A DNA stretch of 64,000 bases from Streptomyces noursei (GTDB lineage: Bacteria > Actinomycetota > Actinomycetes > Streptomycetales > Streptomycetaceae). Under the pieces are notes generated by a model, which did no database searches, was not told the DNA's origin, and saw only the letters and a list, made by a program, of their open reading frames with translations. This document shows positions 7,988 to 16,230 of this stretch, in pieces (the first letter of the stretch is position 1; each line of letters starts with the position of its first letter). The stretch spans positions 143,458 through 207,457 of the forward strand of contig NZ_LWBU01000395.1 of assembly GCF_001646665.1 (NCBI RefSeq), given 5' to 3'. The position numbers and the translations under genes were made by a program.

Positions 7988-9399
7988 CCACCGAGATCAG
8001 CCACCCCGAGCTCGAGGGCCTGGGTCGGTACGAGTACGGCTGGGCCGACCCGGACGCGGCCGGAGCGGCCGCCAAGCGCGGTCTCTCCGAGGACGTCGTC
8101 CGCGACATCTCCGCGAAGAAGAACGAGCCGGAGTGGATGCTGAAGCTGCGGCTGAAGGGTCTGCGCCTCTTCGACAAGAAGCCCATGCCGAACTGGGGCT
8201 CCGACCTGTCGGGCATCGACTTCGACAACATCAAGTACTTCGTCCGCTCCACGGAGAAGCAGGCGGCCTCCTGGGAGGACCTGCCCGAGGACATCAAGAA
8301 CACGTACGACAAGCTCGGCATCCCCGAGGCGGAGAAGCAGCGCCTCGTCGCCGGTGTCGCGGCCCAGTACGAGTCCGAGGTCGTCTACCACCAGATCCGC
8401 GAGGACCTGGAGGAGCAGGGCGTCATCTTCCTCGACACCGACACCGCGCTCAAGGAGCACCCGGAGCTCTTCCAGGAGTACTTCGGCACGGTCATCCCGG
8501 TCGGCGACAACAAGTTCGCGTCGCTGAACACCGCGGTGTGGTCCGGCGGCTCGTTCATCTACGTCCCCAAGGGCGTGCACGTCGAGATCCCGCTCCAGGC
8601 CTACTTCCGGATCAACACCGAGAACATGGGCCAGTTCGAGCGGACGCTGATCATCGTCGACGAGGACGCCTACGTCCACTACGTCGAGGGCTGCACCGCC
8701 CCGATCTACTCCTCGGACTCCCTCCACTCCGCCGTGGTCGAGATCATCGTGAAGAAGGGCGCCCGCTGCCGCTACACGACGATCCAGAACTGGTCGAACA
8801 ACGTCTACAACCTGGTCACCAAGCGCGCCGTGGCCTACGAGGGCGCGACCATGGAGTGGGTCGACGGCAACATCGGCTCCAAGGTGACGATGAAGTACCC
8901 GGCCGTCTACCTGATGGGCGAGCACGCCAAGGGCGAGACCCTCTCCATCGCCTTCGCGGGCGAGGGCCAGCACCAGGACGCCGGCGCCAAGATGGTCCAC
9001 ATGGCGCCGAACACCTCCTCCAACATCGTCTCCAAGTCGGTGGCGCGAGGCGGCGGCCGCACCTCCTACCGCGGTCTCATCGAGATCGGCGAGGGCGCCC
9101 CGGGCTCCAAGTCGAACGTGCTGTGCGACGCGCTGCTCGTCGACACGATCTCCCGCTCGGACACGTACCCGTACGTCGACGTCCGCGAGGACGACGTGTC
9201 CATGGGCCACGAGGCGACCGTCTCCAAGGTCTCCGAGGACCAGCTCTTCTACCTCATGAGCCGCGGCCTGTCGGAGGACGAGGCCATGGCGATGATCGTG
9301 CGCGGCTTCGTCGAGCCGATCGCCAAGGAGCTGCCCATGGAGTACGCGCTCGAGCTCAACCGGCTGATCGAGCTGCAGATGGAAGGCGCGGTGGGCTAG
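7984..9399 (+). CDS. sufB: Fe-S cluster scaffold protein SufB
   Basis: SufB (471 aa) is the core scaffold of the SufBCD complex, on which Fe-S clusters are built from sulfur delivered by SufS-SufU. The characteristic central beta-helix region is present (RINTENMGQFERTLIIVDE, YVHYVEGCTAPIYSSDSLH), as is the C-terminal SEDQLFYLMSRGLSEDEA block shared with SufD. The start ATG 7984 has a strong ribosome site (GGGAGG) and overlaps the sufR stop. Length is normal for the family. A 141-base spacer with a hairpin separates it from sufD, the only real gap inside the operon. Confidence 0.97.
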   Translation: MTTEISHPELEGLGRYEYGWADPDAAGAAAKRGLSEDVVRDISAKKNEPEWMLKLRLKGLRLFDKKPMPNWGSDLSGIDFDNIKYFVRSTEKQAASWEDLPEDIKNTYDKLGIPEAEKQRLVAGVAAQYESEVVYHQIREDLEEQGVIFLDTDTALKEHPELFQEYFGTVIPVGDNKFASLNTAVWSGGSFIYVPKGVHVEIPLQAYFRINTENMGQFERTLIIVDEDAYVHYVEGCTAPIYSSDSLHSAVVEIIVKKGARCRYTTIQNWSNNVYNLVTKRAVAYEGATMEWVDGNIGSKVTMKYPAVYLMGEHAKGETLSIAFAGEGQHQDAGAKMVHMAPNTSSNIVSKSVARGGGRTSYRGLIEIGEGAPGSKSNVLCDALLVDTISRSDTYPYVDVREDDVSMGHEATVSKVSEDQLFYLMSRGLSEDEAMAMIVRGFVEPIAKELPMEYALELNRLIELQMEGAVG

Positions 9400-9428
9400 C
9401 AGCCCCCGGCCGTATCGATCACGTCCCC

Positions 9429-9449
9429 GGGCTCACCCGGTGTGAGCCC
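9429..9449 (+). promoter_or_regulatory. Hairpin in the sufB-sufD spacer
   Basis: GGGCTCAC and GTGAGCCC pair perfectly around a five-base loop, 30 bases after the sufB stop. A second GC-rich inverted repeat follows near 9461-9480. These could attenuate transcription or stabilise the upstream message. Confidence 0.5.
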
Positions 9450-9540
9450 AGTGAGCCGCCCGCGGGGCGGCCGGCCCCGGCCGGACCCGCCCCGCGCGCA
9501 GCGCACGCACCGAACGCAGAAAGCGAGCAGACCGACAGCC

Positions 9541-10722
9541 ATGGCTGAGGCCCAGAACATCCCGGTGGGCTCCACGACCGCCGGCTCCATCGCGGTGGCC
9601 GCCGAGTCCACCGTCGCGACCCGCATGAGCGCGCCCCCGTCCTTCGACGTCGCGGACTTCCCCGTCCCGCACGGCCGCGAGGAGGAGTGGCGGTTCACGC
9701 CGCTGGAGCGGCTCCGCGGGCTGCACGACGGCACCGCGGTCGCCACCGGCGACGGCGTCCGCGTCGAGGTGGAGGCGCCCGAGGGTGTCACCGTCGAGAC
9801 CGTCGGCCGTGACGACGCCCGGCTCGGCAGGGCCGGCACCCCGGTGGACCGGGTCGCCGCCCAGGCGTACTCCGCCTTCGAGAAGGCCTCGGTCGTCACC
9901 GTGCCCAAGGAGACCGTGCTCACCGAGCCGATCCGGATCTCCGTGCACGGCGAGGGCGGTACCGCCTTCGGCCACCAGGTCGTCGAGCTCGGCGCGTTCG
10001 CCGAGGCCGTCGTGGTCATCGACCACACCGGTGACGCGGTCCTCGCCGCCAACGTGGACTACCTCCTCGGCGACGGCGCCAAGCTCACCGTCGTCTCCAT
10101 CCAGGACTGGGACGAGAAGGCCGTCCACGTCGGCCAGCACAACGCTCTGGTCGGCCGCGACGCCTCCTTCAAGTCGGTCGTCGTCACCTTCGGCGGCGAC
10201 GTCGTCCGCCTCCACCCGCGCGTGACGTACGCCGGGACCGGCGGCGAGGCCGAGCTGTTCGGCCTGTACTTCACGGAGAAGGGCCAGCACCAGGAGCACC
10301 GCCTCCTGGTCGACCACAACACCCCGCACTGCAAGTCGAACGTCGCCTACAAGGGCGCGCTCCAGGGCGAGAACGCCCACGCCGTGTGGATCGGTGACGT
10401 GCTCATCCAGGCCGCTGCCGAGGGCACCGACACGTACGAGATGAACCGCAACCTGGTTCTGACCGACGGCGCCCGCGTCGACTCCGTGCCCAACCTGGAG
10501 ATCGAGACCGGCGAGATCGCCGGCGCCGGTCACGCCTCCGCCACCGGCCGCTTCGACGACGAGCAGCTCTTCTACCTGATGGCGCGCGGCATCCCGGAGA
10601 CCGAGGCCCGCCGCCTCGTCGTCCGCGGCTTCTTCGCCGAGCTGGTCCAGCAGATCGGTCTGCCGGACGTCGAGGAGCGCCTCATCACCAAGATCGAGGC
10701 GGAGCTGGAGGCGTCCCTCTGA
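9541..10722 (+). CDS. sufD: Fe-S cluster assembly protein SufD
   Basis: SufD (393 aa) partners SufB in the SufBC2D scaffold and is needed for iron entry. Seen are the N-terminal EEWRFTPLERL segment typical of SufD, the central ELFGLYFTEKGQHQEHRLLVDH repeats, and the C-terminal block DDEQLFYLMARGIPETEARRL followed by FFAELVQQIG. ATG 9541 is used because upstream in-frame sequence is low-complexity and MAEAQNIPVG starts the conserved part. Its stop overlaps the start of the Rieske gene by one base. It belongs to the suf operon. Confidence 0.96.
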   Translation: MAEAQNIPVGSTTAGSIAVAAESTVATRMSAPPSFDVADFPVPHGREEEWRFTPLERLRGLHDGTAVATGDGVRVEVEAPEGVTVETVGRDDARLGRAGTPVDRVAAQAYSAFEKASVVTVPKETVLTEPIRISVHGEGGTAFGHQVVELGAFAEAVVVIDHTGDAVLAANVDYLLGDGAKLTVVSIQDWDEKAVHVGQHNALVGRDASFKSVVVTFGGDVVRLHPRVTYAGTGGEAELFGLYFTEKGQHQEHRLLVDHNTPHCKSNVAYKGALQGENAHAVWIGDVLIQAAAEGTDTYEMNRNLVLTDGARVDSVPNLEIETGEIAGAGHASATGRFDDEQLFYLMARGIPETEARRLVVRGFFAELVQQIGLPDVEERLITKIEAELEASL

Positions 10723-11039
10723 TGCCCTTCGTCCGAGCCTGTGGGCTGAGCGAGCTGGAGGAGGACACCCCGAAGCGGGTGGAACTCGACGGCACGCCGG
10801 TTTCCGTCGTCCGGACCGAGGGCGAGGTGTTCGCGATCCACGACATCTGCTCGCACGCCAACGTCTCGCTGTCGGAGGGCGAGGTCGAGGACTGCCAGAT
10901 CGAGTGCTGGCTGCACGGATCCGCCTTCGACCTCCGCACCGGCAAGCCGTCCGGCCTTCCCGCGACGCGCCCCGTCCCCGTATACCCCGTAAAGATCGAA
11001 GGGGACGATGTGCTCGTCTCCGTCACCCAGGAGTCCTGA
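10722..11039 (+). CDS. Rieske-type [2Fe-2S] ferredoxin in the suf operon
   Basis: A 105-aa small Rieske protein. The cluster ligands are clear: Cys43 and His45 in CSHAN, and Cys62 and His65 in CWLHG, spaced as in dioxygenase ferredoxins. There is no signal peptide, so it acts in the cytosol. It is translationally coupled to sufD (TGATG overlap) and 7 bases before sufC. Actinobacterial suf operons commonly carry this gene; a role as electron donor for cluster assembly or as a client is inferred. Automatic annotations as a phenylpropionate dioxygenase ferredoxin are not supported by the context. Confidence 0.93.
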   Translation: MPFVRACGLSELEEDTPKRVELDGTPVSVVRTEGEVFAIHDICSHANVSLSEGEVEDCQIECWLHGSAFDLRTGKPSGLPATRPVPVYPVKIEGDDVLVSVTQES

Positions 11040-11046
11040 GTCACCC

Positions 11047-11811
11047 ATGGCAACGCTTGAAATCCGCGACCTGCACGTCTCCGTCGAGGCCGACAACGCC
11101 ACGAAGGAGATCCTCAAGGGCGTCGACCTGACCGTGAAGCAGGGCGAGACCCACGCCATCATGGGCCCCAATGGCTCCGGCAAGTCGACGCTCGCGTACT
11201 CCCTCGCCGGTCACCCCAAGTACACGATCACCGGGGGCACCGTCACGCTCGACGGCGAGGACGTCCTGGAGATGTCCGTCGACGAGCGCGCCCGCGCCGG
11301 CGTCTTCCTCGCCATGCAGTACCCGGTGGAGATCCCCGGCGTCTCGGTGAGCAACTTCCTGCGCACCTCCGCCACCGCCGTCCGCGGCGAGGCCCCCAAG
11401 CTGCGCACCTGGGTGAAGGAGGTCAAGGAGGCCATGGAGCGCCTCAACATGGACCCGGCCTTCGCCGAGCGCAACGTCAACGAGGGCTTCTCCGGCGGTG
11501 AGAAGAAGCGCCACGAGATCCTCCAGCTGGAGCTCCTCCGGCCGAAGATCGCCATCCTCGACGAGACGGACTCCGGTCTGGACGTCGACGCGCTGCGCAT
11601 CGTCTCCGAGGGCGTCAACCGCGTCCGCGAGAGCGGTGAGGTCGGCACCCTGCTGATCACGCACTACACGCGCATCCTGCGGTACATCAAGCCCGACTTC
11701 GTCCACGTCTTCTCCGCCGGCCGGATCGTCGAGTCGGGCGGCCCCGAGCTCGCCGACAAGCTCGAGAACGAGGGCTACGAGTCCTACACGAAGGGTGGCG
11801 TATCCGCGTGA
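11047..11811 (+). CDS. sufC: Fe-S cluster assembly ATPase SufC
   Basis: ABC-type ATPase (254 aa) that binds SufB and SufD and drives the conformational change needed for cluster assembly. Walker A GPNGSGKST, a SufC-type signature FSGGEKKRHEILQLELL, Walker B AILDETDSGLDVDAL and the H-loop LLITHYTRIL are all visible. ATG 11047 (MATLEIRDLHV) is preferred to an upstream in-frame ATG at 11008. The stop overlaps the GTG start of sufS. It is not a membrane transporter despite its family name. Confidence 0.97.
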   Translation: MATLEIRDLHVSVEADNATKEILKGVDLTVKQGETHAIMGPNGSGKSTLAYSLAGHPKYTITGGTVTLDGEDVLEMSVDERARAGVFLAMQYPVEIPGVSVSNFLRTSATAVRGEAPKLRTWVKEVKEAMERLNMDPAFAERNVNEGFSGGEKKRHEILQLELLRPKIAILDETDSGLDVDALRIVSEGVNRVRESGEVGTLLITHYTRILRYIKPDFVHVFSAGRIVESGGPELADKLENEGYESYTKGGVSA

Positions 11812-13064
11812 CACAGCTGCCGGGCCTCCTCGACACCGAGGCGCTCCGCAAGGACTTCCCGATCCTCGACCGGGTGCTCCACGACGGCAAGAAGCTCGTG
11901 TACCTGGACAACGCGGCGACCTCGCAGACGCCGCGCCAGGTCATCGACGCCGTCAGCGAGTACTACGAGCGGCACAACGCCAACGTGCACCGCGGCGTGC
12001 ACGTGCTGGCCGAGGAGGCCACGGCGCTGTACGAGGGCGCGCGCGACAAGGTCGCCGCCTTCATCAACGCGCCCAGCCGGGACGAGGTGATCTTCACCAA
12101 GAACGCCTCGGAGTCGCTCAACCTCGTCGCCAACATGCTGGGCTGGGCCGACGAGCCCTACCGCGTCGACCGTGAGACCGAGATCGTCATCACGGAGATG
12201 GAGCACCACTCCAACATCGTCCCGTGGCAGCTGCTGTCGCAGCGCACCGGCGCGAAGCTGAAGTGGTTCGGGCTGACCGACGACGGCCGTCTCGACCTGT
12301 CGAACATCGACGAGATCATCACCGAGAAGACGAAGATCGTCTCCTTCACCCTGGTCTCCAACATCATGGGCACCGTCAACCCGGTCGAGGCGATAGTCCG
12401 CCGCGCCCAGGACGTCGGCGCCCTGGTGCTGATCGACGCCTCGCAGGCCGCCCCGCACATGCCGCTGGACGTGCAGGCCCTCCAGGCCGACTTCGTCGCC
12501 TTCACCGGCCACAAGATGTGCGGCCCGACCGGCATCGGTGTGCTCTGGGGCCGCCAGGAACTGCTGGAGGACCTCCCGCCGTTCCTCGGCGGCGGCGAGA
12601 TGATCGAGACCGTGTCGATGAGCTCGTCGACGTACGCCCCGGCGCCGCACAAGTTCGAGGCGGGCACGCCCCCGATCGCGCAGGCCGTGGGCCTCGGCGC
12701 GGCGGTGGACTACCTCACCTCGATCGGCATGGAGAACATCGCGCGCCACGAGCACGCGATCACCGAGTACGCGGTCCGCCGCCTCCAGGAGGTCCCGGGC
12801 CTGCGGATCATCGGCCCGGTGACGGCCGAGGACCGCGGTGCGGCGATCTCCTTCGTCCTCGGGGACATCCACCCGCACGACGTGGGCCAGGTCCTCGACG
12901 AGCAGGGCATCGCCGTCCGGGTCGGCCACCACTGCGCGCGGCCGGTCTGCCTCCGGTACGGAATTCCTGCGACCACGCGGGCGTCGTTCTATCTGTACTC
13001 CACTCCGGCCGAGGTCGACGCCCTGGTCGAGGGTCTGGAGCACGTCCGGAACTTCTTCGGCTAG
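11808..13064 (+). CDS. sufS: Cysteine desulfurase SufS
   Basis: PLP-dependent enzyme (418 aa) that takes sulfur from L-cysteine as a persulfide and hands it to SufU. The PLP lysine lies in FTGHKMCGPTGIG (about residue 233) and the active cysteine in GHHCARPVCLR (about residue 375), followed by the TTRASFYLYST motif of group II desulfurases. The first residues TQLPGLLDTEALRKDFPIL are typical. The GTG 11808 start overlaps the sufC stop (GTGA), so coupling is tight. sufU follows after eight bases. Confidence 0.97.
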   Translation: MTQLPGLLDTEALRKDFPILDRVLHDGKKLVYLDNAATSQTPRQVIDAVSEYYERHNANVHRGVHVLAEEATALYEGARDKVAAFINAPSRDEVIFTKNASESLNLVANMLGWADEPYRVDRETEIVITEMEHHSNIVPWQLLSQRTGAKLKWFGLTDDGRLDLSNIDEIITEKTKIVSFTLVSNIMGTVNPVEAIVRRAQDVGALVLIDASQAAPHMPLDVQALQADFVAFTGHKMCGPTGIGVLWGRQELLEDLPPFLGGGEMIETVSMSSSTYAPAPHKFEAGTPPIAQAVGLGAAVDYLTSIGMENIARHEHAITEYAVRRLQEVPGLRIIGPVTAEDRGAAISFVLGDIHPHDVGQVLDEQGIAVRVGHHCARPVCLRYGIPATTRASFYLYSTPAEVDALVEGLEHVRNFFG

Positions 13065-13072
13065 GAGCGGGT

Positions 13073-13534
13073 GTGAAGCTGGATTCGATGTACCAGGACG
13101 TCATCCTGGACCACTACAAGCATCCGCACGGGCGGGGCTTGCGGGACGGCGACGCCGAGGTGCACCACGTCAACCCGACGTGCGGCGACGAGATCACGCT
13201 GCGCGTGAAGTACGACGGGTCGCGGATCGAGGACGTGTCGTACGAGGGGCAGGGCTGCTCCATCAGCCAGGCGTCCGCCTCCGTGCTGAACGAACTCCTC
13301 GTCGGCAAGGAACTCGCCGAGGCGCAGCGGATCCAGGCCACGTTCCTGGAGCTGATGCAGTCGAAGGGCAGGATCGAGCCCGACGACGCGATGGAGGAGG
13401 TGCTGGAGGACGCGGTCGCGTTCGCCGGTGTCTCCAAGTACCCGGCCCGGGTGAAGTGCGCCCTGCTGAGCTGGATGGCCTGGAAGGACGCGACCGCCCA
13501 GGCGATGGGCGACGCGGAGAGGAAGACCGTATGA
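13073..13534 (+). CDS. sufU: Sulfur-transfer protein SufU
   Basis: Zinc-dependent sulfurtransferase (153 aa) of the IscU/NifU fold that receives sulfur from SufS in Gram-positive-type SUF systems. Three conserved cysteines are visible: Cys37 in NPTCGDEITL, Cys62 in GQGCSISQAS and a third in RVKCALLSW. The SufU-specific insert after the second Cys (QRIQATFLELMQSKG) is also seen. The GTG 13073 start gives VKLDSMYQDVI and has AGGAG upstream. The stop overlaps the start of the next gene (ATGA). Confidence 0.95.
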   Translation: MKLDSMYQDVILDHYKHPHGRGLRDGDAEVHHVNPTCGDEITLRVKYDGSRIEDVSYEGQGCSISQASASVLNELLVGKELAEAQRIQATFLELMQSKGRIEPDDAMEEVLEDAVAFAGVSKYPARVKCALLSWMAWKDATAQAMGDAERKTV

Positions 13535-13959
13535 GTGAGAACGACACGGCCGGCAAGCTCGCCGCCGGCGGCGAGACGGCCGCGGCCGAGCCGGAGACGG
13601 TGAGCGGGACGGACGGGACGGAGCCCGCGGGCGGGACGGTCGCGCTGAAGCCGGCGTCCGAGGAGGAGGTCCGCGAGGCGCTGTACGACGTCGTCGACCC
13701 CGAGCTGGGCATCGACGTCGTCAACCTCGGCCTCATCTACGGCATCCACATCGACGACGCCAACATCGCGACCCTGGACATGACGCTGACGTCGGCGGCC
13801 TGCCCGCTGACCGACGTGATCGAGGACCAGGCGAAGGCGGCCACGGACGGCATCGTCAACGAGCTGAAGATCAACTGGGTCTGGATGCCGCCGTGGGGCC
13901 CGGACAAGATCACCGACGACGGCCGCGAGCAGCTCCGCGCGCTCGGCTTCAACGTCTGA
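13531..13959 (+). CDS. sufT: SufT/MIP18-family Fe-S assembly factor (DUF59)
   Basis: A 142-aa protein of the DUF59/PaaD family. It has a Glu/Thr/Gly-rich N-terminal tail of about 40 residues, then the conserved VDPELGIDVVNLGLIY, MTLTSAACPLTDVIEDQ and VWMPPWGPDKITDDGREQL. Members act late in Fe-S maturation, helping load clusters onto client proteins. It is translationally coupled to sufU, closing the operon, and is followed by a strong terminator. The gene symbol follows common use for suf-linked members. Confidence 0.9.
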   Translation: MSENDTAGKLAAGGETAAAEPETVSGTDGTEPAGGTVALKPASEEEVREALYDVVDPELGIDVVNLGLIYGIHIDDANIATLDMTLTSAACPLTDVIEDQAKAATDGIVNELKINWVWMPPWGPDKITDDGREQLRALGFNV

Positions 13960-13981
13960 CGTCTTCGGCTTTTCGGCTGCG

Positions 13982-14020
13982 ACGGCCATGCCCGCCAGGC
14001 AGACTGGCGGGCATGGCCGT
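13982..14020 (+). terminator. suf operon terminator that overlaps the next start codon
   Basis: ACGGCCATGCCCGCCAG and CTGGCGGGCATGGCCGT form a perfect 17-base stem around the loop GCAGA, ending in TTT. It begins 22 bases after the sufT stop. The right arm contains the ATG (14013) of the downstream VOC gene. Confidence 0.85.
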
Positions 14021-14378
14021 TTCGCTGTACCAGATCGCCATCGACACCCATGACGCCCCGGCTCTCGCCCGGTTCTGGACCCAGGTCCTCGACTGGAAGG
14101 TCTTGTACGAGGACCCCGACGAGATCGTCATCGGCGCCGACGAGAACGCGATGCCGGGAATCGTCCTCCTCACCGTGCCGGAGGAGAAGACCGTCAAGAA
14201 CCGGCTGCACCTGGACCTCGCCCCCGACGACCAGGACGCCGAGGTGGAGCGGATCATCGCCCTCGGGGCCCGGCGGGTGGACGTCGGTCAGGGCGACGAC
14301 GTGACCTGGGTGGTCCTCGCCGACCCGGAGGGCAACGAGTTCTGCGTCCTGCGGCCCAAGAAGTCCCTCACGGACTGA
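14013..14378 (+). CDS. VOC (glyoxalase/bleomycin-resistance fold) family protein
   Basis: A 121-aa single-domain vicinal-oxygen-chelate protein. It begins MAVSLYQIAIDTHD and has ALARFWTQVLDWKVLYED (domain opening), NRLHLDLAPDD and WVVLADPEGNEFCVL (closing strand with the usual Glu). Substrate unknown; such short members bind small metabolites or metals. The start codon is buried in the right arm of the suf terminator hairpin and has only a weak GGCGGG ribosome site, so expression could depend on folding of that hairpin. Its 3' end overlaps the convergent membrane-protein gene by 11 bases. Confidence 0.85.
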   Translation: MAVSLYQIAIDTHDAPALARFWTQVLDWKVLYEDPDEIVIGADENAMPGIVLLTVPEEKTVKNRLHLDLAPDDQDAEVERIIALGARRVDVGQGDDVTWVVLADPEGNEFCVLRPKKSLTD

Positions 14379-15477
14379 CGCCGGAGGCGTCGCCCGGCGG
14401 CGGTACGGCGGCCGCCTCGGCGAGCGCGGGCGCCAGGTTCTCCCGGCGGATGCGCTGGTCCACGTAGAGCAGCGCGGTGACCAGCTGGGGGAAGGCCGCC
14501 GTGAGGATCTGCGCGACCAGCTGGGCGACCAGGGTCAGGGCCAGGACCGTGCCCAGCAGGCTCACCACCACGGCGGCGTCGGGCGAGCCGTCGGTCGGGG
14601 TGTCCGACAGGCCGGCACCCGGCAGGGCGGCCAGGAACTGGAACGGCATCTGGATGAGGTAGCCGGTCACCGCCGCCATCAGCGTGGCCAGCAGGGTGAC
14701 CCCGAACGTCCGCCACCAGGCGCCCCGCACCAGCTGCGCGGAGCGGCGCAGCGCGGCGAACGCGCCGTGCCCCTCGAAGACGGCGGCGGCCGGGGCGAGG
14801 CTGAAGCGCACCCACAGCCAGATCGCCACGGGACCGGTGAGCAGCATGCCCAGCGCGCCGGCCAGCACCCACCAGCCGAATTCCGGAGTGTCGTAGTGGG
14901 CCGCCGCCAGGAGCGCCACGAAGGCCGCGACCAGGGTGAGGGCCATCAGCAGCAGCGGCACCGCGGCGATGAGCCCCGTCAGCAGCACGGTGCCCAGCAC
15001 CGCCCCCACGCGCGGCCGCACCCGCCGCCACACGGTGCCGATCGTCGTGGGGCGGCCGAGGACGGCGTCCTGAAGGACGGCCGGGCAGCTCGCGTAGACC
15101 ACCGCGTTCGCGGCCAGCATCACCAGCACGCCCAGCAGGTACACCGCGCCGAAGGCGGTGAGCAGCGCCGGCACGTCGTCCTGCCCCGCGTCCTTCAGAC
15201 GGTCCCCGACCGTGAGGAAGGCGACGAGCAGGCCGCCGCCGAAGACCACGACGGCCGTGCCGTACGCGGCCAGCGCCAGCCCCAGCAGCTGCTTCCAGTG
15301 GCGGCCCATGGTGGCCAGGGCCCCGCTCAGGAGGTCGGAGACGGCCAGCGGCGCGAGCGGGATGACCCCCGGCTTGGGCGGCTGGGGAGGCATCCAGCCC
15401 CCGTCCCATCCGTACGGCCCCGGTGGCGGTCCTGCCGGCGGTCCTGTCGGCGGTCCCCACCCCGTGTGCTGCGCCAT
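14368..15477 (-). CDS. Multi-pass membrane protein with Pro/Gly-rich N-terminus
   Basis: A 369-aa membrane protein. The first 40 residues are Pro/Gly/Trp-rich (PPTGPPAGPPPGPYGWDGG) and cytosolic-looking. About six hydrophobic segments follow, including LLGLALAAYGTAVVVFGGG, AVLGTVLLTGLIAAVPLLL and VVSLLGTVLALTLVAQLVAQ. The C-terminus ends in a charged tail with YVDQRIRREN. It resembles the glycerophosphodiester phosphodiesterase-type membrane domain found as a stand-alone protein in actinobacteria, but carries no catalytic domain. Start ATG 15477; the longer upstream reading frame is antisense to the sigma-factor gene and rejected. Function unknown. Confidence 0.82.
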   Translation of the reverse strand: MAQHTGWGPPTGPPAGPPPGPYGWDGGWMPPQPPKPGVIPLAPLAVSDLLSGALATMGRHWKQLLGLALAAYGTAVVVFGGGLLVAFLTVGDRLKDAGQDDVPALLTAFGAVYLLGVLVMLAANAVVYASCPAVLQDAVLGRPTTIGTVWRRVRPRVGAVLGTVLLTGLIAAVPLLLMALTLVAAFVALLAAAHYDTPEFGWWVLAGALGMLLTGPVAIWLWVRFSLAPAAAVFEGHGAFAALRRSAQLVRGAWWRTFGVTLLATLMAAVTGYLIQMPFQFLAALPGAGLSDTPTDGSPDAAVVVSLLGTVLALTLVAQLVAQILTAAFPQLVTALLYVDQRIRRENLAPALAEAAAVPPPGDASGVSP

Positions 15478-15630
15478 GCGTCCCCGTCCCCCTCGCACTG
15501 ATGTATGACTCTGTCGTGGACACGTTATCGGGCCGGTGTCCGCACGGCCGCCGTGCCTCACGGCCGTGAACCCGGCCGGGGGCTGCGGGGAACAGGGGGT
15601 GTGACCACACCCGCCAGAGACGGAGACTCC

Positions 15631-16230
15631 GTGACCGGCCCACCGGGCGCCGACGACGCCACCGTCGTCACCACGTCCCTCGACCGCCCCGAGGCCTTCG
15701 CCGAGCTGTACCACCGGTACGCCGCCGACATCCACCGGTACGCCGCCCGGCGCCTCGGCGACGCGGCCGCCGACGACATCACGGCCGACACCTTCCTCGC
15801 CGCCTTCCGCGTCCGCGGCCGCTACGACCCGGAGCGCCCCAACGCCCGCCCCTGGCTCTACGGCATCGCCGCCAACCTGATCGGCAAGCAGCGCCGCACC
15901 GAGGTCCGGGCCCTGAACGCGCTGGCCCGCACCGGGCGCGACCCGGTCGCCGAGTCCTGGGTCGACCACGCCGACGACCGGGTCACCGCCCAGGCCGCCC
16001 ACGGCCCCCTGGCCGGCGCGCTCGCGTCCCTGTCGGCCGGCGACCGGCATGTGCTGCTGCTGGTCGCCTGGGCCGACCTGACGTACCAGGAGGTCGCCGA
16101 GGCGCTCTCCATACCGGTCGGCACGGTCCGCTCCCGCCTCAACCGGGCCCGCAGGAAGGTCCGGGCCGCGCTCGGCGGCTGCGACCCCACCCTCGTAGAC
16201 GACTTCGCCACGGAGGTCACCCATGGATGA
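15631..16230 (+). CDS. ECF-type RNA polymerase sigma factor
   Basis: Sigma-70 family extracytoplasmic-function factor (199 aa). Region 2 is seen in FAELYHRYAADIHRYAARRLGDAAADDITADTFLAAFRVR with PWLYGIAANLIGKQRR. Region 4 is YQEVAEALSIPVGTVRSRLNRARRKVRAALGG. GTG 15631 is preferred because GGAG sits five bases upstream; GTG 15601 would add ten residues. The stop overlaps the downstream gene start by eight bases, so it is coupled to a membrane-anchored protein that may be its regulator. Targets cannot be inferred. Confidence 0.92.
   Translation: MTGPPGADDATVVTTSLDRPEAFAELYHRYAADIHRYAARRLGDAAADDITADTFLAAFRVRGRYDPERPNARPWLYGIAANLIGKQRRTEVRALNALARTGRDPVAESWVDHADDRVTAQAAHGPLAGALASLSAGDRHVLLLVAWADLTYQEVAEALSIPVGTVRSRLNRARRKVRAALGGCDPTLVDDFATEVTHG

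Noticed and set aside
10722..11039. Rieske gene as part of an aromatic dioxygenase
   Set aside because: No oxygenase alpha/beta or reductase genes adjoin, and it is translationally coupled inside the suf operon.
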